DNA of 32,336 bases from Melioribacteraceae bacterium (GCA_027013735.1 JALWGH010000198.1:1-32336); one strand, 5' to 3'. Numbered from the stretch's first letter, positions 17,955 to 25,077 are shown. Numbers and translations are program-made. The notes: generated by a model not told the origin, from the sequence alone.

Positions 17955-18012
17955 CTCTTGCGTCTTGCATTTAACCATTTCTTATTTCTGGTTTCTTATT
18001 TCTTCTATTTTT
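17955..18012 (+). repeat. Diverged copy A of an intergenic T-rich repeat family
   Basis: CTCTTGCGTCTTGCAT followed by a TTTCTTATTTCTGGTTTC tract resembles the arms of the copies at 23225-23352 and 31861-32012, but it lacks their GC-rich core. The following text AAACTTGTACC resembles AAATTTGTACC after copy C. Confidence 0.5.
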
Positions 18013-18071
18013 TGCCACCAAATTTAAACTTGTACCTTTGTGAAATTTCTTTCTTCCGAAAATAATCCCTC

Positions 18072-18100
18072 TTGACAAAAATAATTTGGCATTGTATTTT
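18072..18100 (+). promoter_or_regulatory. Sigma70-type promoter of lexA
   Basis: TTGACA at 18072-18077 and TATTTT at 18095-18100 are separated by exactly 17 nt, a near-consensus housekeeping promoter. It abuts the operator palindrome at 18101-18120, so a bound repressor would cover the transcription start. Confidence 0.7.
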
Positions 18101-18120
18101 TACCATACAAATGTATGGTA
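18101..18120. promoter_or_regulatory. Probable LexA operator (SOS box)
   Basis: TACCATACAAATGTATGGTA is a perfect 9+2+9 inverted repeat placed directly after the -10 of the lexA promoter. LexA normally represses its own gene, and phylum-specific SOS boxes are palindromes of about this size. Assignment to LexA is by position. I saw no second full copy upstream of ogt, dinB or dnaE. Confidence 0.68.
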
Positions 18121-18201
18121 TTTAGTTTTGTTACCCCAAATGTGATTTACGTGCCGTAGGTGTGCCTGCCGGAAAGAATAATCAAAAGAAAGGGAAATAA
18201 A

Positions 18202-18822
18202 ATGTCGAAGGAGTTAACTATTACACAGCAAAAAATTCTTGATTTTATTATTGAAAAAAGAGCGACCGGAAAAATTCCCACCTTGGCGGAAATTGCCGGA
18301 CATTTCGGCTATCGTAACCGTTCCACCGTGCGCCAGCATTTGCAAGCTCTGGAGCGAAAAGGTTACATTAAGCGTAATCCGAATGTTTCGCGCGGAATCG
18401 AACTGCTTACGGAGGACAAGTTTTTTGTTCCCCGTCCCGTGTTGGGTGAAGTTGCTGCGGGTAATCCCCTCACTATTTATCCCGACGCAATCGACACAAT
18501 AGAACTGCCCACAATTGCCCGTATGCCGAAGGATTCGTTTCTCCTGAAGGTGAAAGGAGACAGTTTAAAGGATGCGTACATTTTTACGGGGGACGTGGTA
18601 ATCGTTAATCCCAACACACAACCGCGTAACGGGCAAATTGTTGTTGCCGTTCTCGATGATGCCGCCGTAGTTAAGCGGTTTTACAAAAAACGCAATCGTA
18701 TTGAATTGCATTCGGAAAATCCAGAGTACGAACCGATTGTAATTGAGAAAAATTATTCCGGTTTCAAATTGGTAGGTGTTGTTATTGGTGTTTACAGAAG
18801 TATGGAAAGGAAGGTAGGATAA
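18202..18822 (+). CDS. lexA: LexA family SOS repressor
   Basis: A 206-aa repressor with an N-terminal winged helix (1-65: TITQQKILDFI, PTLAEIAGHFGYRN, STVRQHLQALERKGYI) and a C-terminal S24 self-cleavage domain. The cleavage site Ala86-Gly87 (VAAGNP), nucleophile Ser121 (KGDSLKDA) and general base Lys158 (VVKRFY) are all present. RecA-stimulated self-cleavage should release SOS genes. I start at ATG 18202, which follows an AAAGGGAAA sequence and gives the usual N-terminus; a GTG at 18160 would add 14 atypical residues. A promoter and palindromic operator lie about 80-130 nt upstream. DNA repair genes ogt, dinB and dnaE lie downstream in the window. Confidence 0.95.
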   Translation: MSKELTITQQKILDFIIEKRATGKIPTLAEIAGHFGYRNRSTVRQHLQALERKGYIKRNPNVSRGIELLTEDKFFVPRPVLGEVAAGNPLTIYPDAIDTIELPTIARMPKDSFLLKVKGDSLKDAYIFTGDVVIVNPNTQPRNGQIVVAVLDDAAVVKRFYKKRNRIELHSENPEYEPIVIEKNYSGFKLVGVVIGVYRSMERKVG

Positions 18823-18908
18823 AGGTCCCACGCAGAGCCCGCAAAGAAAATAGCTTAAATTTGTAAAGTTGAATTTCAATAAAATAAGAAACAGAGGAGG
18901 AAATTATT

Positions 18909-19322
18909 GTGGCAAAAGTAAAATACGATTTGGAAGTTTACACCTATCAGATTGACATCGTCCATCATCTCAGCAACATCGTTTATATTGAATGGATGGA
19001 AATAGGGAGGATTAAACTTCTTGAGGCAATGGGACTGCCGATTGAAGAATTGGAAAAACGTGGGATTCTGCCCGTGCTTACGGAGACGCAAATCCGTTAC
19101 AGAAAACCGATTTATTTTGGCGATAAGGTTCACGGTGAAATTTGGATTGGGGAATTAAGCGCCGCTTCGGCAATTCTGAATTTTAGTTTTTACAAAAACG
19201 GTAACATACTTGCCGCCGAGGGCTGGCAGAAAGGGTTGTTCATTAATGTGGAAACGAAAAAGCCCCACCGCCTTACAAACGAAGAACGGGAACGGTTCGA
19301 AAAATTTTTACAAAGAAATTAA
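18909..19322 (+). CDS. Hotdog-fold acyl-CoA thioesterase (YbgC/4HBT family)
   Basis: A 137-aa single hotdog domain. The opening YQIDIVHHLSNIVYIEWMEIGRIKLLE matches the family core in which a D-x-x-x-H-x-x-N-x-x-Y helix carries the active site; here the canonical Asp/Gly positions vary (IDIVHH). TQIRYRKPIYFGDKVHGEIWI and the final beta-strands fit a 4-hydroxybenzoyl-CoA-thioesterase-like enzyme. The start is GTG, supported by GAGGAGG about 10 nt upstream. It lies between lexA and two alkylation-repair genes with gaps of 86 and 11 bp, so it is probably co-transcribed with the repair genes. Substrate is unknown. Confidence 0.85.
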   Translation: MAKVKYDLEVYTYQIDIVHHLSNIVYIEWMEIGRIKLLEAMGLPIEELEKRGILPVLTETQIRYRKPIYFGDKVHGEIWIGELSAASAILNFSFYKNGNILAAEGWQKGLFINVETKKPHRLTNEERERFEKFLQRN

Positions 19323-19333
19323 GGAAGTTAAAA

Positions 19334-19804
19334 ATGGCTAAGAAGAAATCCTGGAAAGAAAAACTTCTCGACACTAAAGATTTGCCGAAAGTTGTTCCTT
19401 TGAGCGGTAAGTTAGCTGAAAAATGGGGCGAGGGAACGCTGGCTATTCCTTCCCCGCTTGAAGTGAATGAAATAATGCGCAGTGTGCCCAGAGGGAAGTT
19501 AATCACAATAAACCAAATTAGGGAAAAGATTGCGGTCAAACACGGTGCTACTGTGGGCTGCCCTATTACCACCGGTATATTTGCCTGGGTTGCTGTTCAT
19601 GCTGCCGAGGAAGAACGGGCGGAAGGGAAAAAACGGATTACCCCTTGGTGGAGAACGCTGAAGGAAGGCGGCGTGCTTAACCCAAAGTATCCCGGCGGCA
19701 TACAAAGACAAATGGAGCTGCTCGAAGCCGAAGGGCACACGGTTGTTCCCAAGGGTAAAAAGAATTTTAGAGTTGTTGATTTCGACAAGAAATTGGTAAA
19801 GTAA
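19334..19804 (+). CDS. MGMT-family, alkyltransferase-like (ATL-type) protein with Trp at the active-site Cys
   Basis: A 156-aa protein with the DNA-binding helix-turn-helix half of O6-alkylguanine alkyltransferases (SVPRGKLITINQIREKIA). At the place of the catalytic PCHR motif it reads TPWWRTLKEGG (Pro104-Trp105-Trp106-Arg107). Trp in place of the acceptor Cys is the hallmark of alkyltransferase-like proteins, which bind O6-alkylguanine without repairing it and hand the lesion to excision repair. A different Cys (Cys76, VGCPITTG) precedes this. It sits one base before a true ogt and 11 bp after the thioesterase. Its C-terminus (GGIQRQMELLEAEGHTV) is longer than in classic ATLs, so the mechanism is uncertain. 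Confidence 0.78.
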   Translation: MAKKKSWKEKLLDTKDLPKVVPLSGKLAEKWGEGTLAIPSPLEVNEIMRSVPRGKLITINQIREKIAVKHGATVGCPITTGIFAWVAVHAAEEERAEGKKRITPWWRTLKEGGVLNPKYPGGIQRQMELLEAEGHTVVPKGKKNFRVVDFDKKLVK

Positions 19805-19805
19805 A

Positions 19806-20270
19806 ATGGAAAAGATTTTTACCGGCTATTACAGTTCGCCGATAGGCACAATTGAAATTGTTAGCGATGGAGAAAATTTGCTTGAGCTGAAATTCCTTGA
19901 CGAAAAGAAACAGGGCGGAAGCAGAAACAAAATTATTCTTGAAACAAAAAAGCAATTGCAGGAATATTTTGCGGGGAAAAGGAAGAAGTTTGATTTGCCT
20001 CTGAAGTTGGAAGGAACGGAATTTCAAAAATCGGTTTGGAAAGCATTGCAAAGTATTCCTTACGGCGTTGTAGTTACTTATTCCGACGTTGCGAAAATGA
20101 TTGGCAATCCGAAAGCCGTGCGGGCTGTGGGACAGGCAAACAACAAAAATAAATTGCCGGTTGTTGTCCCTTGTCATCGTGTAGTTGGCAAAAACGGCAA
20201 ACTCGTTGGTTACGCGGCAGGCTTGTGGCGAAAGGAATTCCTGATTGAGCTTGAGGCGAGCAATTCCTAA
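19806..20270 (+). CDS. ogt: Methylated-DNA--protein-cysteine methyltransferase (O6-alkylguanine repair)
   Basis: A 154-aa suicide DNA repair protein. It has the active-site VPCHRVVGKNGKLVGYAAGL with acceptor Cys123, the DNA-binding helix and arginine finger (PKAVRAVGQANNKN, Arg106), and a short N-terminal domain. It directly transfers alkyl groups from O6-alkylguanine to itself. Length and motifs are normal for Ogt/MGMT. It follows the ATL-like gene after one intergenic base, a pairing that implies coordinated handling of the same lesion. Confidence 0.95.
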   Translation: MEKIFTGYYSSPIGTIEIVSDGENLLELKFLDEKKQGGSRNKIILETKKQLQEYFAGKRKKFDLPLKLEGTEFQKSVWKALQSIPYGVVVTYSDVAKMIGNPKAVRAVGQANNKNKLPVVVPCHRVVGKNGKLVGYAAGLWRKEFLIELEASNS

Positions 20271-20382
20271 TTACAAGATGAGTGGGTTTGGAAAATTGCG
20301 GAGTCTGTTTTTGGAAAGGCTGGTTCTTAAAATCTTTTTGGAAAAATGCCTCGCTTGCGCTCGGCTATTAATCAAATAGTTG

Positions 20383-20398
20383 TCCTTCTAAGGAAGGA
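20383..20398. other. Small intergenic hairpin
   Basis: TCCTTC (20383-20388) and GAAGGA (20393-20398) form a 6-bp stem with a TAAG loop in the 198-bp gap between ogt and the YjbQ gene. There is no U-tract, so the role is unclear. Confidence 0.3.
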
Positions 20399-20468
20399 TA
20401 AAATAGCATTTATTTATCCTTGTTAAAACGGAAAAAATAGGTAAGAAACATTTTACAGGAGCATTCAA

Positions 20469-20888
20469 ATGTATTATCAAAAAGAAATAACCTTACGTCC
20501 TTACCCGAGAGGCTTTCACATAATTACGAATGAGATTGAGGAAGCTGTCCCGGAGATTAAGAAAATAAAGATTGGGCTGGCGCATATTTTTATTAAGCAC
20601 ACTTCGGCTTCGCTGACAATTAACGAGAATGTTTCGCCGGATGTGCGCTCGGACTTACAAAAGTTTTTCGGCAGACTCGTGCCGGACGACACGCCGTATT
20701 TCGAGCACACATTGGAAGGCGCGGACGATATGTCGGCTCACGTGAAATCTTCTTTGCTTGGTCAGTCGCTTACAATTCCCATAACGGACGGGCGCTTGAA
20801 TTTAGGCACGTGGCAAGGGATTTACCTCGGCGAGCACAGGCGCCACGGCGGGGCACGTAAAATTGTGGTAACGTTAGTAGGGGAATAA
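20469..20888 (+). CDS. YjbQ/UPF0047 family protein (secondary thiamine-phosphate synthase-like)
   Basis: A 139-aa single-domain protein covering the whole UPF0047 family. Conserved blocks are visible: IKHTSASLTINENVSPDVRSDL, FEHTLEGADDMSAHVKSSLLG and GTWQGIYLGEHRRHGG, including the histidines that cluster in family structures. Escherichia coli YjbQ has weak thiamine-phosphate synthase activity, but the physiological role is unsettled. The ATG has an AGGAG about 9 nt upstream. Its stop lies two bases from the end of the convergent AbiE toxin gene, so there is no room for a separate terminator. Confidence 0.9.
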   Translation: MYYQKEITLRPYPRGFHIITNEIEEAVPEIKKIKIGLAHIFIKHTSASLTINENVSPDVRSDLQKFFGRLVPDDTPYFEHTLEGADDMSAHVKSSLLGQSLTIPITDGRLNLGTWQGIYLGEHRRHGGARKIVVTLVGE

Positions 20889-20890
20889 AA

Positions 20891-21568
20891 TCACTTGAAT
20901 TTCATTTTGGTGAGCGTTGCATTTATTTCTTCTTTCAAAAGGTTGAATCTGTTTTCGGAATAAAATGCTCTGTCACTTTCGTCAAGTACGGAGCCGAGCG
21001 TAACTTTGAAATCTCTCGTTTTAAAACCATCGAGAATTTGTAATATTTTTGTGAGGGTTGAAGCGTCGGCTTTTAATTCTACTCCACGCATAATTAAAAA
21101 TTGTAAGTCGAAAGCGTCACGAATTATTTTGTGCGAAAGTAACGCTTCGATTTTGTTTCTCAGCATTTGCTCAAGTGTTAAAGCTTGTACCTTTACTTGC
21201 AGGTTGGTGAATCTTGAAAATGCAATTTTTCTCTCCCACTCAAAGTTACTTTGCCCTTTGCGGATTTCTATTTTAAGACTTCTTCTTATGCCTTCTTTCC
21301 TGAATTGGAACAATATGGTATTTCTCTTGTTGGCAGAATCGGTAATTTTGTACCGCTGAGAAAGAGAAAGTTTTAACTTTTTGAAAATAGCTTTTGAGTC
21401 GATGTTTTCTTTTAACCAAAAATCAAGGTCTGTTGAATAGCGGTTTAAATTGTGGCAAAGTCTTAACATTGTTTCACCGCCGAAGTAAAGATGATCCAGA
21501 ATTTTAATTGAATTTAAGAAATCCAATGTTTCAATTTCAAATATTTCTAAATTTTGTAGCTCTTGCAT
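20891..21568 (-). CDS. AbiEii-type nucleotidyltransferase toxin
   Basis: A 225-aa DNA polymerase beta-like nucleotidyltransferase. It shows the family signature GG-E-T (30-33) followed by STDLDFWL with the Asp47-x-Asp49 metal pair, LKIEIRKG and the helical motif LEQMLRNKIEALLSHKIIRDAFDLQFL. AbiEii/MenT-type toxins transfer nucleotides to cellular acceptors such as tRNA and act in abortive infection. The usual Ser/Thr after GG is Glu-Thr here. It overlaps by 22 bp the antitoxin gene upstream, the standard AbiE arrangement. Confidence 0.88.
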   Translation of the reverse strand: MQELQNLEIFEIETLDFLNSIKILDHLYFGGETMLRLCHNLNRYSTDLDFWLKENIDSKAIFKKLKLSLSQRYKITDSANKRNTILFQFRKEGIRRSLKIEIRKGQSNFEWERKIAFSRFTNLQVKVQALTLEQMLRNKIEALLSHKIIRDAFDLQFLIMRGVELKADASTLTKILQILDGFKTRDFKVTLGSVLDESDRAFYSENRFNLLKEEINATLTKMKFK

Positions 21569-22140
21569 AATTTACCCCAAAATTCTTTTGTCCTTTTATT
21601 TGTTTTTTCAAGGTAAGCTTCAACGGTTTTTATGTTGACCTTTTTGAAATCAACGGCAGCAAAATCGCAATTGTATTTGCCCAAAGCGGAAAGGTAAACG
21701 GCATCTGCCAATGCTTTTTCCGGAGTGGCTATAAAGAAATTCCCCTTTGGCTCAAAACCAAAATAAAATTCTTTTTTAACCAGTGTAAAAGTAAAAACAA
21801 TGTTGCTGATTACGAACTCTTTTGTCCGTTTAAGTGCTATTGATTCAATAAAATTTTGCTGTTGCTGTGTAGTAATTTCATAATAGCTGAGAGCGGTAGT
21901 AAGCGAAACGTACGAAGGAGTCTGTAGCAAATTTGCAATCTGAAATAATTTGTCTTCGGAAAGTGATTTAAACCTCGAAGGAGCGATGAAAAGTCCCCTT
22001 TTTAGTCTGATGAGAGAACCGCGTTTTGAATAACGCGATGCCTCAACGATAGCGGAAGCTTTTGTTACGGAAAGTAACTTGGCAATGTCGTCAACTTCAA
22101 GTAAAAATTTGTCGGTTTTATTTAGTAATTCAATATTCAT
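21547..22140 (-). CDS. AbiEi-type antitoxin, winged-helix transcriptional regulator
   Basis: A 197-aa protein with an N-terminal winged helix (about 10-60: VDDIAKLLSVTKASAIVEASRYSKRG, RLKRGLFIAP) and a C-terminal antitoxin domain with the family phrase ATPEKALADAVYLSALG. AbiEi neutralises its AbiEii partner (type IV-like system) and represses the operon by binding inverted repeats. A perfect 20-bp palindrome lies 16 bp upstream of its start codon, at 22156-22175, and is the likely operator. It overlaps the toxin gene by 22 bp. It is transcribed opposite to all other genes in the window apart from its partner. Confidence 0.88.
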   Translation of the reverse strand: MNIELLNKTDKFLLEVDDIAKLLSVTKASAIVEASRYSKRGSLIRLKRGLFIAPSRFKSLSEDKLFQIANLLQTPSYVSLTTALSYYEITTQQQQNFIESIALKRTKEFVISNIVFTFTLVKKEFYFGFEPKGNFFIATPEKALADAVYLSALGKYNCDFAAVDFKKVNIKTVEAYLEKTNKRTKEFWGKLCKSYKI

Positions 22141-22155
22141 TTAGTAAATATAGAT

Positions 22156-22175
22156 AATTAACAATATTGTTAATT
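22156..22175. promoter_or_regulatory. Perfect 20-bp palindrome, probable AbiEi operator
   Basis: AATTAACAATATTGTTAATT is a perfect palindrome directly upstream of the antitoxin gene in the divergent region shared with the DUF1848 gene. A second palindrome, TAATATATTA, adjoins it at 22176-22185. AbiEi proteins autoregulate through paired inverted repeats, so assignment is by position and family behaviour. Confidence 0.6.
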
Positions 22176-22188
22176 TAATATATTAGGC

Positions 22189-22226
22189 TAAAATAGCAAA
22201 AATATATTTAAAACTTTGCTATTTTA
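22189..22226. other. 12-bp inverted repeat between divergent genes
   Basis: TAAAATAGCAAA (22189-22200) and TTTGCTATTTTA (22215-22226) pair perfectly around a 14-nt AT-rich loop. It lies between the AbiE operator and the DUF1848 gene, and could be a cruciform, a second operator or an RNA hairpin in the DUF1848 leader. Confidence 0.5.
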
Positions 22227-22285
22227 CCTTCCGTAGTTTGGCAGACTTTTTGCAAGAGTTGTAAGTAAGAAAAAATTTTATTCTC

Positions 22286-23158
22286 ATGATTATTTCAGCA
22301 AGCAGGCGGACAGATATTCCGGCATATTATTCGAAGTGGTTCTTTAACAGAATTAAAGCCGGTTACTGCGAGGTGCGAAATCCGTTTAATCCTAAGCAAA
22401 TCTCTCGTGTTGACCTGCGCCCGGAAAGTGTTGATGCTATTGTCTTTTGGACGCGCAACCCCCGCCCGATGCTGAAATACTTGGACGAGCTCGACGAGCG
22501 TGGCTACAAATATTATTTTCAATACACGCTTAACAACTACCCAAGGATTTACGAACCAAACTGCCCGTCGTTGGATTCCGCAATTCAAACTTTCCGCGCG
22601 CTTTCAGAACGGATTGGAAATAGAAAAGTAATTTGGCGTTACGACCCTATTTTGTTTACGGACGATCTTACTTTGGATTTCCACATCGCAAATTTTAGCG
22701 AAATAGCTAAAAGCCTCGCGGGCTTTACGCAAAGGGTTGTAGTTAGCGTTATTGACGATTACAAAAAAACTTTGCGGAGATTGAACAAATTAAATGTCGG
22801 TTATTTTCCCAATCAAGAAAATAGTTCAAAAATTGAATTGTTACTGAAACAGATAGTTCAAATAGCGAACAAATACAGAATGGAAGTGAGAAGTTGTGCG
22901 GAACCGAAAGATTACAGTTATCTCGGCGTATTGCCGGGCAGGTGCATTGACGACGAATTGATTAGAAACGAACTTGGCGTGAACATTGAGTACAAAAAGG
23001 ACAAAGGACAAAGAGCCGCATGCCGTTGTACCGTAAGCAAGGACATCGGCGCGGTAAATACTTGTCTGATGGGCTGTGTCTATTGCTATGCCACACAAAG
23101 CCAACAAACAGCGATGAAAAACTGGAAGAAAAACAAAAGTTTACATATCTTGACGTGA
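22286..23158 (+). CDS. DUF1848 family protein with C-terminal Cys cluster
   Basis: A 290-aa DUF1848 protein. The N-terminus MIISASRRTDIPAYY and the blocks FWTRNPRPML, YYFQYTLNNYP and VIWRYDPI are typical. The C-terminus has CRCTVSKDIGAVNTCLMGCVYCYA, a cysteine set with a C-x3-C-x2-C arrangement (CLMGCVYC), the spacing of radical-SAM [4Fe-4S] sites but at the wrong end of the protein. The biochemical role of the family is unknown. There is no strong ribosome site before the ATG. It sits beside DUF72 and near alkylation repair genes, so nucleic-acid repair is a reasonable guess only. Confidence 0.85.
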   Translation: MIISASRRTDIPAYYSKWFFNRIKAGYCEVRNPFNPKQISRVDLRPESVDAIVFWTRNPRPMLKYLDELDERGYKYYFQYTLNNYPRIYEPNCPSLDSAIQTFRALSERIGNRKVIWRYDPILFTDDLTLDFHIANFSEIAKSLAGFTQRVVVSVIDDYKKTLRRLNKLNVGYFPNQENSSKIELLLKQIVQIANKYRMEVRSCAEPKDYSYLGVLPGRCIDDELIRNELGVNIEYKKDKGQRAACRCTVSKDIGAVNTCLMGCVYCYATQSQQTAMKNWKKNKSLHILT

Positions 23159-23224
23159 GCGGAATAGGATAAAGAGAAATGGGAAGAATAAAAAAACGTG
23201 TGCCATGTGATTAACGTCTAACCT

Positions 23225-23352
23225 CTTACCTCTCGCATCTTACGTCTCGCTTGTCGCGCCGAAGCCCGAACTAAGTGAGGGCGGAGACGGACGTCTCGCG
23301 TCTAGCGTCTAACTTTTCTTATTTCTCGTTTCTTCTTTCTTATTTTATAACC
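23225..23352 (+). repeat. Copy B of an intergenic repeat family
   Basis: A GC-rich core at 23252-23292 matches 31895-31935 at 35 of 41 positions. A T-rich tail at 23315-23346 matches 31976-32007 at 31 of 32 positions. Around the core are repeated CGTCT/GCGTCTAGCG words. The tail ends 32 nt before the DUF72 start codon. It fills most of the 220-bp gap and encodes nothing convincing. Confidence 0.75.
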
Positions 23353-23378
23353 TTTCAAATCAAAGGAGCAAAAAGTTA

Positions 23379-24257
23379 ATGAATGTAATTCCCAAACTTT
23401 ACGTAGGCACGGCGGGCTGGAGCTACGATGACTGGGTAGGAAATTTTTACCCGTTCTCGCAATCGAAAGAATTTAGCTGGCTGAAATATTATTCCCGTTT
23501 CTTTAATGTGGTTGAGGTGAATTCGTCCTATTATTCTTACCTTTCGCCGCGCATAGTGGAAAGTTGGCTTAGACAATTGGGTGAGACGGAGGATTTCCTT
23601 TTTACTGTTAAACTGCACATGGATTTTACGCACAGGCGGAATTACAACAACGAGAAAATTGATGCCGTGAGGCAAAATCTCGATTTGCTTAAAGAAAACG
23701 GCAGACTCGGAGGCTTGCTAATGCAGTTTCCTTATTCCTTTGCGTGCAATGATGCCTCGATTGATTATCTTCGTAATTTGATTGAAGCCTTCGAAGAGTA
23801 CGACAAATTTGTTGAAGTGCGCCATCGCTCATGGCAGGGCAAAAGGGCTAAAACAATTACCATTTGTTCAATCGATCAGCCGGCTATTGGTGAATCGGTA
23901 AGGTTTGAACCTGTAGTCGGTAGGGGAATGGTTTATGCACGGTTTCACGGGCGAAACAAAAAAGCATGGCTCGAATCAATTAAGAACTTCGGGCAAAAGC
24001 AAACCTACGAAGAACGCAGCGCCCGTTACGATTACCTTTACACTCCTGGCGAACTGGTTGAAATTGCGGACAAAATAAAAGAAACTTACGACAAAGCGGA
24101 AAAAATTTTTGTTGTAATGAACAACCACCCGCAAGGCAAAGCGGTGGCAAATGCGTTTGAACTTTTGCATTATTTGAAAGACGGCGCTAAAATTAAAATG
24201 CCCGGCACAATTTTGAACGCTTACCCGAGATTAAAAGAATTTGCCGTGGAGAATTAA
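23379..24257 (+). CDS. DUF72 family TIM-barrel-like protein
   Basis: A 292-aa DUF72 protein with the full set of family phrases: YVGTAGWSYDDWVGNFYP, FNVVEVNSSYYSYLS, FLFTVKLHMDFTH, GGLLMQFPYSF, FVEVRHRSWQ, YARFHGR and FVVMNNHPQGKAVANA. The family adopts a TIM-barrel fold with suspected metal and nuclease-like chemistry, but no proven function. A GGAG about 10 nt upstream supports the ATG. It follows the DUF1848 gene across a 220-bp gap that contains a repeat. Confidence 0.88.
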   Translation: MNVIPKLYVGTAGWSYDDWVGNFYPFSQSKEFSWLKYYSRFFNVVEVNSSYYSYLSPRIVESWLRQLGETEDFLFTVKLHMDFTHRRNYNNEKIDAVRQNLDLLKENGRLGGLLMQFPYSFACNDASIDYLRNLIEAFEEYDKFVEVRHRSWQGKRAKTITICSIDQPAIGESVRFEPVVGRGMVYARFHGRNKKAWLESIKNFGQKQTYEERSARYDYLYTPGELVEIADKIKETYDKAEKIFVVMNNHPQGKAVANAFELLHYLKDGAKIKMPGTILNAYPRLKEFAVEN

Positions 24258-24350
24258 GAACTTGAAATTAAATTTTCAATTTCATAATTTTATTTTCAAA
24301 AATATGAGGGACGCTATTTTCCGTGCGGTAATTTTTCCTTTTGCAGGGCG

Positions 24351-24400
24351 TAAATGTGAACAGGGAAAAAGTCCCGAGTTAACTTATTTATTCACATTTA
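24351..24400 (+). promoter_or_regulatory. Stem-loop in spoVG leader abutting the ribosome binding site
   Basis: TAAATGTGAA (24351-24360) and TTCACATTTA (24391-24400) form a perfect 10-bp stem around a 30-nt loop that has its own GGGA/TCCC mini-stem (24363-24375). The stem ends one base before the AAGGAGG of spoVG. It may control access to the ribosome site or protect the 5' end. Confidence 0.5.
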
Positions 24401-24413
24401 AAAGGAGGATATT

Positions 24414-24671
24414 ATGCGGATAGTAAGAATGAATCCCTACAACGGGGAATCCAAAACCAGAGCTTTCTTCGACGTTGAGACTACCGAAGGTATTATTATT
24501 AAAGGGCTCACGCTGGTTGAAGGCAACAACGGCTTGTTTGTCGGCGTGCCGAGCGAGAAAGGTAAAGACGGCAAATACTACGACAAAGTAATTTTTCCGA
24601 AAGAATTGAAAGACGAGCTTAGCGAGCTTGCGCTTAAAAAATACGAAGAAGTAAAAGCCGGTGTACAATAA
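24414..24671 (+). CDS. spoVG: SpoVG family nucleic-acid-binding regulator
   Basis: An 85-aa protein aligned by eye with SpoVG along its length: a first strand VRMNPYN, FDVETTEGIIIKGLTLVEGNNGLFVGVPSEKGKDGKYYDKVIFP (the family's most conserved stretch) and a C-terminal helix ELKDELSELALKKYEE. SpoVG proteins bind DNA and RNA and act as global regulators outside sporulation too. The Shine-Dalgarno site AAGGAGG is near perfect, at 7 nt from the ATG, which suggests strong expression. It appears monocistronic, with a structured leader before it. Confidence 0.88.
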   Translation: MRIVRMNPYNGESKTRAFFDVETTEGIIIKGLTLVEGNNGLFVGVPSEKGKDGKYYDKVIFPKELKDELSELALKKYEEVKAGVQ

Positions 24672-24691
24672 TAACCTTTAATTATTAACCT

Positions 24692-24721
24692 GTCCCGCAA
24701 CAGGCACATGTGCTGCGGGGC
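24692..24721. other. Nested hairpin downstream of spoVG
   Basis: GTCCCGCA (24692-24699) and TGCGGGGC (24714-24721) form an 8-bp stem with one G-T pair. The loop contains the palindrome GCACATGTGC. A U-tract is absent, but it could still end spoVG transcription or mark the edge of the AT-rich insert that begins here. Confidence 0.45.
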
Positions 24722-24849
24722 AAACCGATATGTCTTTCTTATCATGTATGGGAGGTGACTACTATAAGATTATGTAATGTTTTCAAAGTAATACTTGATT
24801 ATTAAGTAGGAATATTTTATTTTGTACTACAAAAACTATGAGGTATAAC

Positions 24850-25077
24850 ATGATATCTTCAGTAACTACTAAAGGACAAGTAGTAATTCCTTCCAGACTA
24901 AGAAGAAAGTACGGAATAAAAATAGGAACTAAAATTTATTTTGAAGAAGATAAAGACGGAATTAAGTTGTATCCTGTTACTGAAAACATAATAGAAAAGA
25001 ATATGGGTATGCTGGGTACACAAGGGAAACTTCTTAAAAAACTGTTAGAGGAAAAGAAAACAGAGAAAGAATTATGA
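24850..25077 (+). CDS. vapB: VapB-type antitoxin, AbrB/MazE-like swapped-hairpin DNA-binding protein
   Basis: A 75-aa protein with an N-terminal AbrB hairpin (MISSVTTKGQVVIPSRLRRKYGIKIGTKIYF) and a charged C-terminal helix that would bind the toxin. I start at ATG 24850, because GAGG at 24840-24843 is 6 nt away and family members begin just before the V-T-x-K-G-Q motif; an ATG at 24838 would add four residues. The stop overlaps the toxin start by ATGA. The pair should repress its own promoter. Codon use is AT-rich, like the genes that follow. Confidence 0.88.
   Translation: MISSVTTKGQVVIPSRLRRKYGIKIGTKIYFEEDKDGIKLYPVTENIIEKNMGMLGTQGKLLKKLLEEKKTEKEL

Noticed and set aside
18160-18201. Upstream GTG start for lexA
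   Set aside because: It would add 14 residues that no LexA has; ATG 18202 has a better ribosome site and the usual N-terminus.
24241-24423. Open frame of 60 codons before spoVG
   Set aside because: It has no ribosome site, overlaps the DUF72 end and the spoVG leader stem-loop, and resembles no family.
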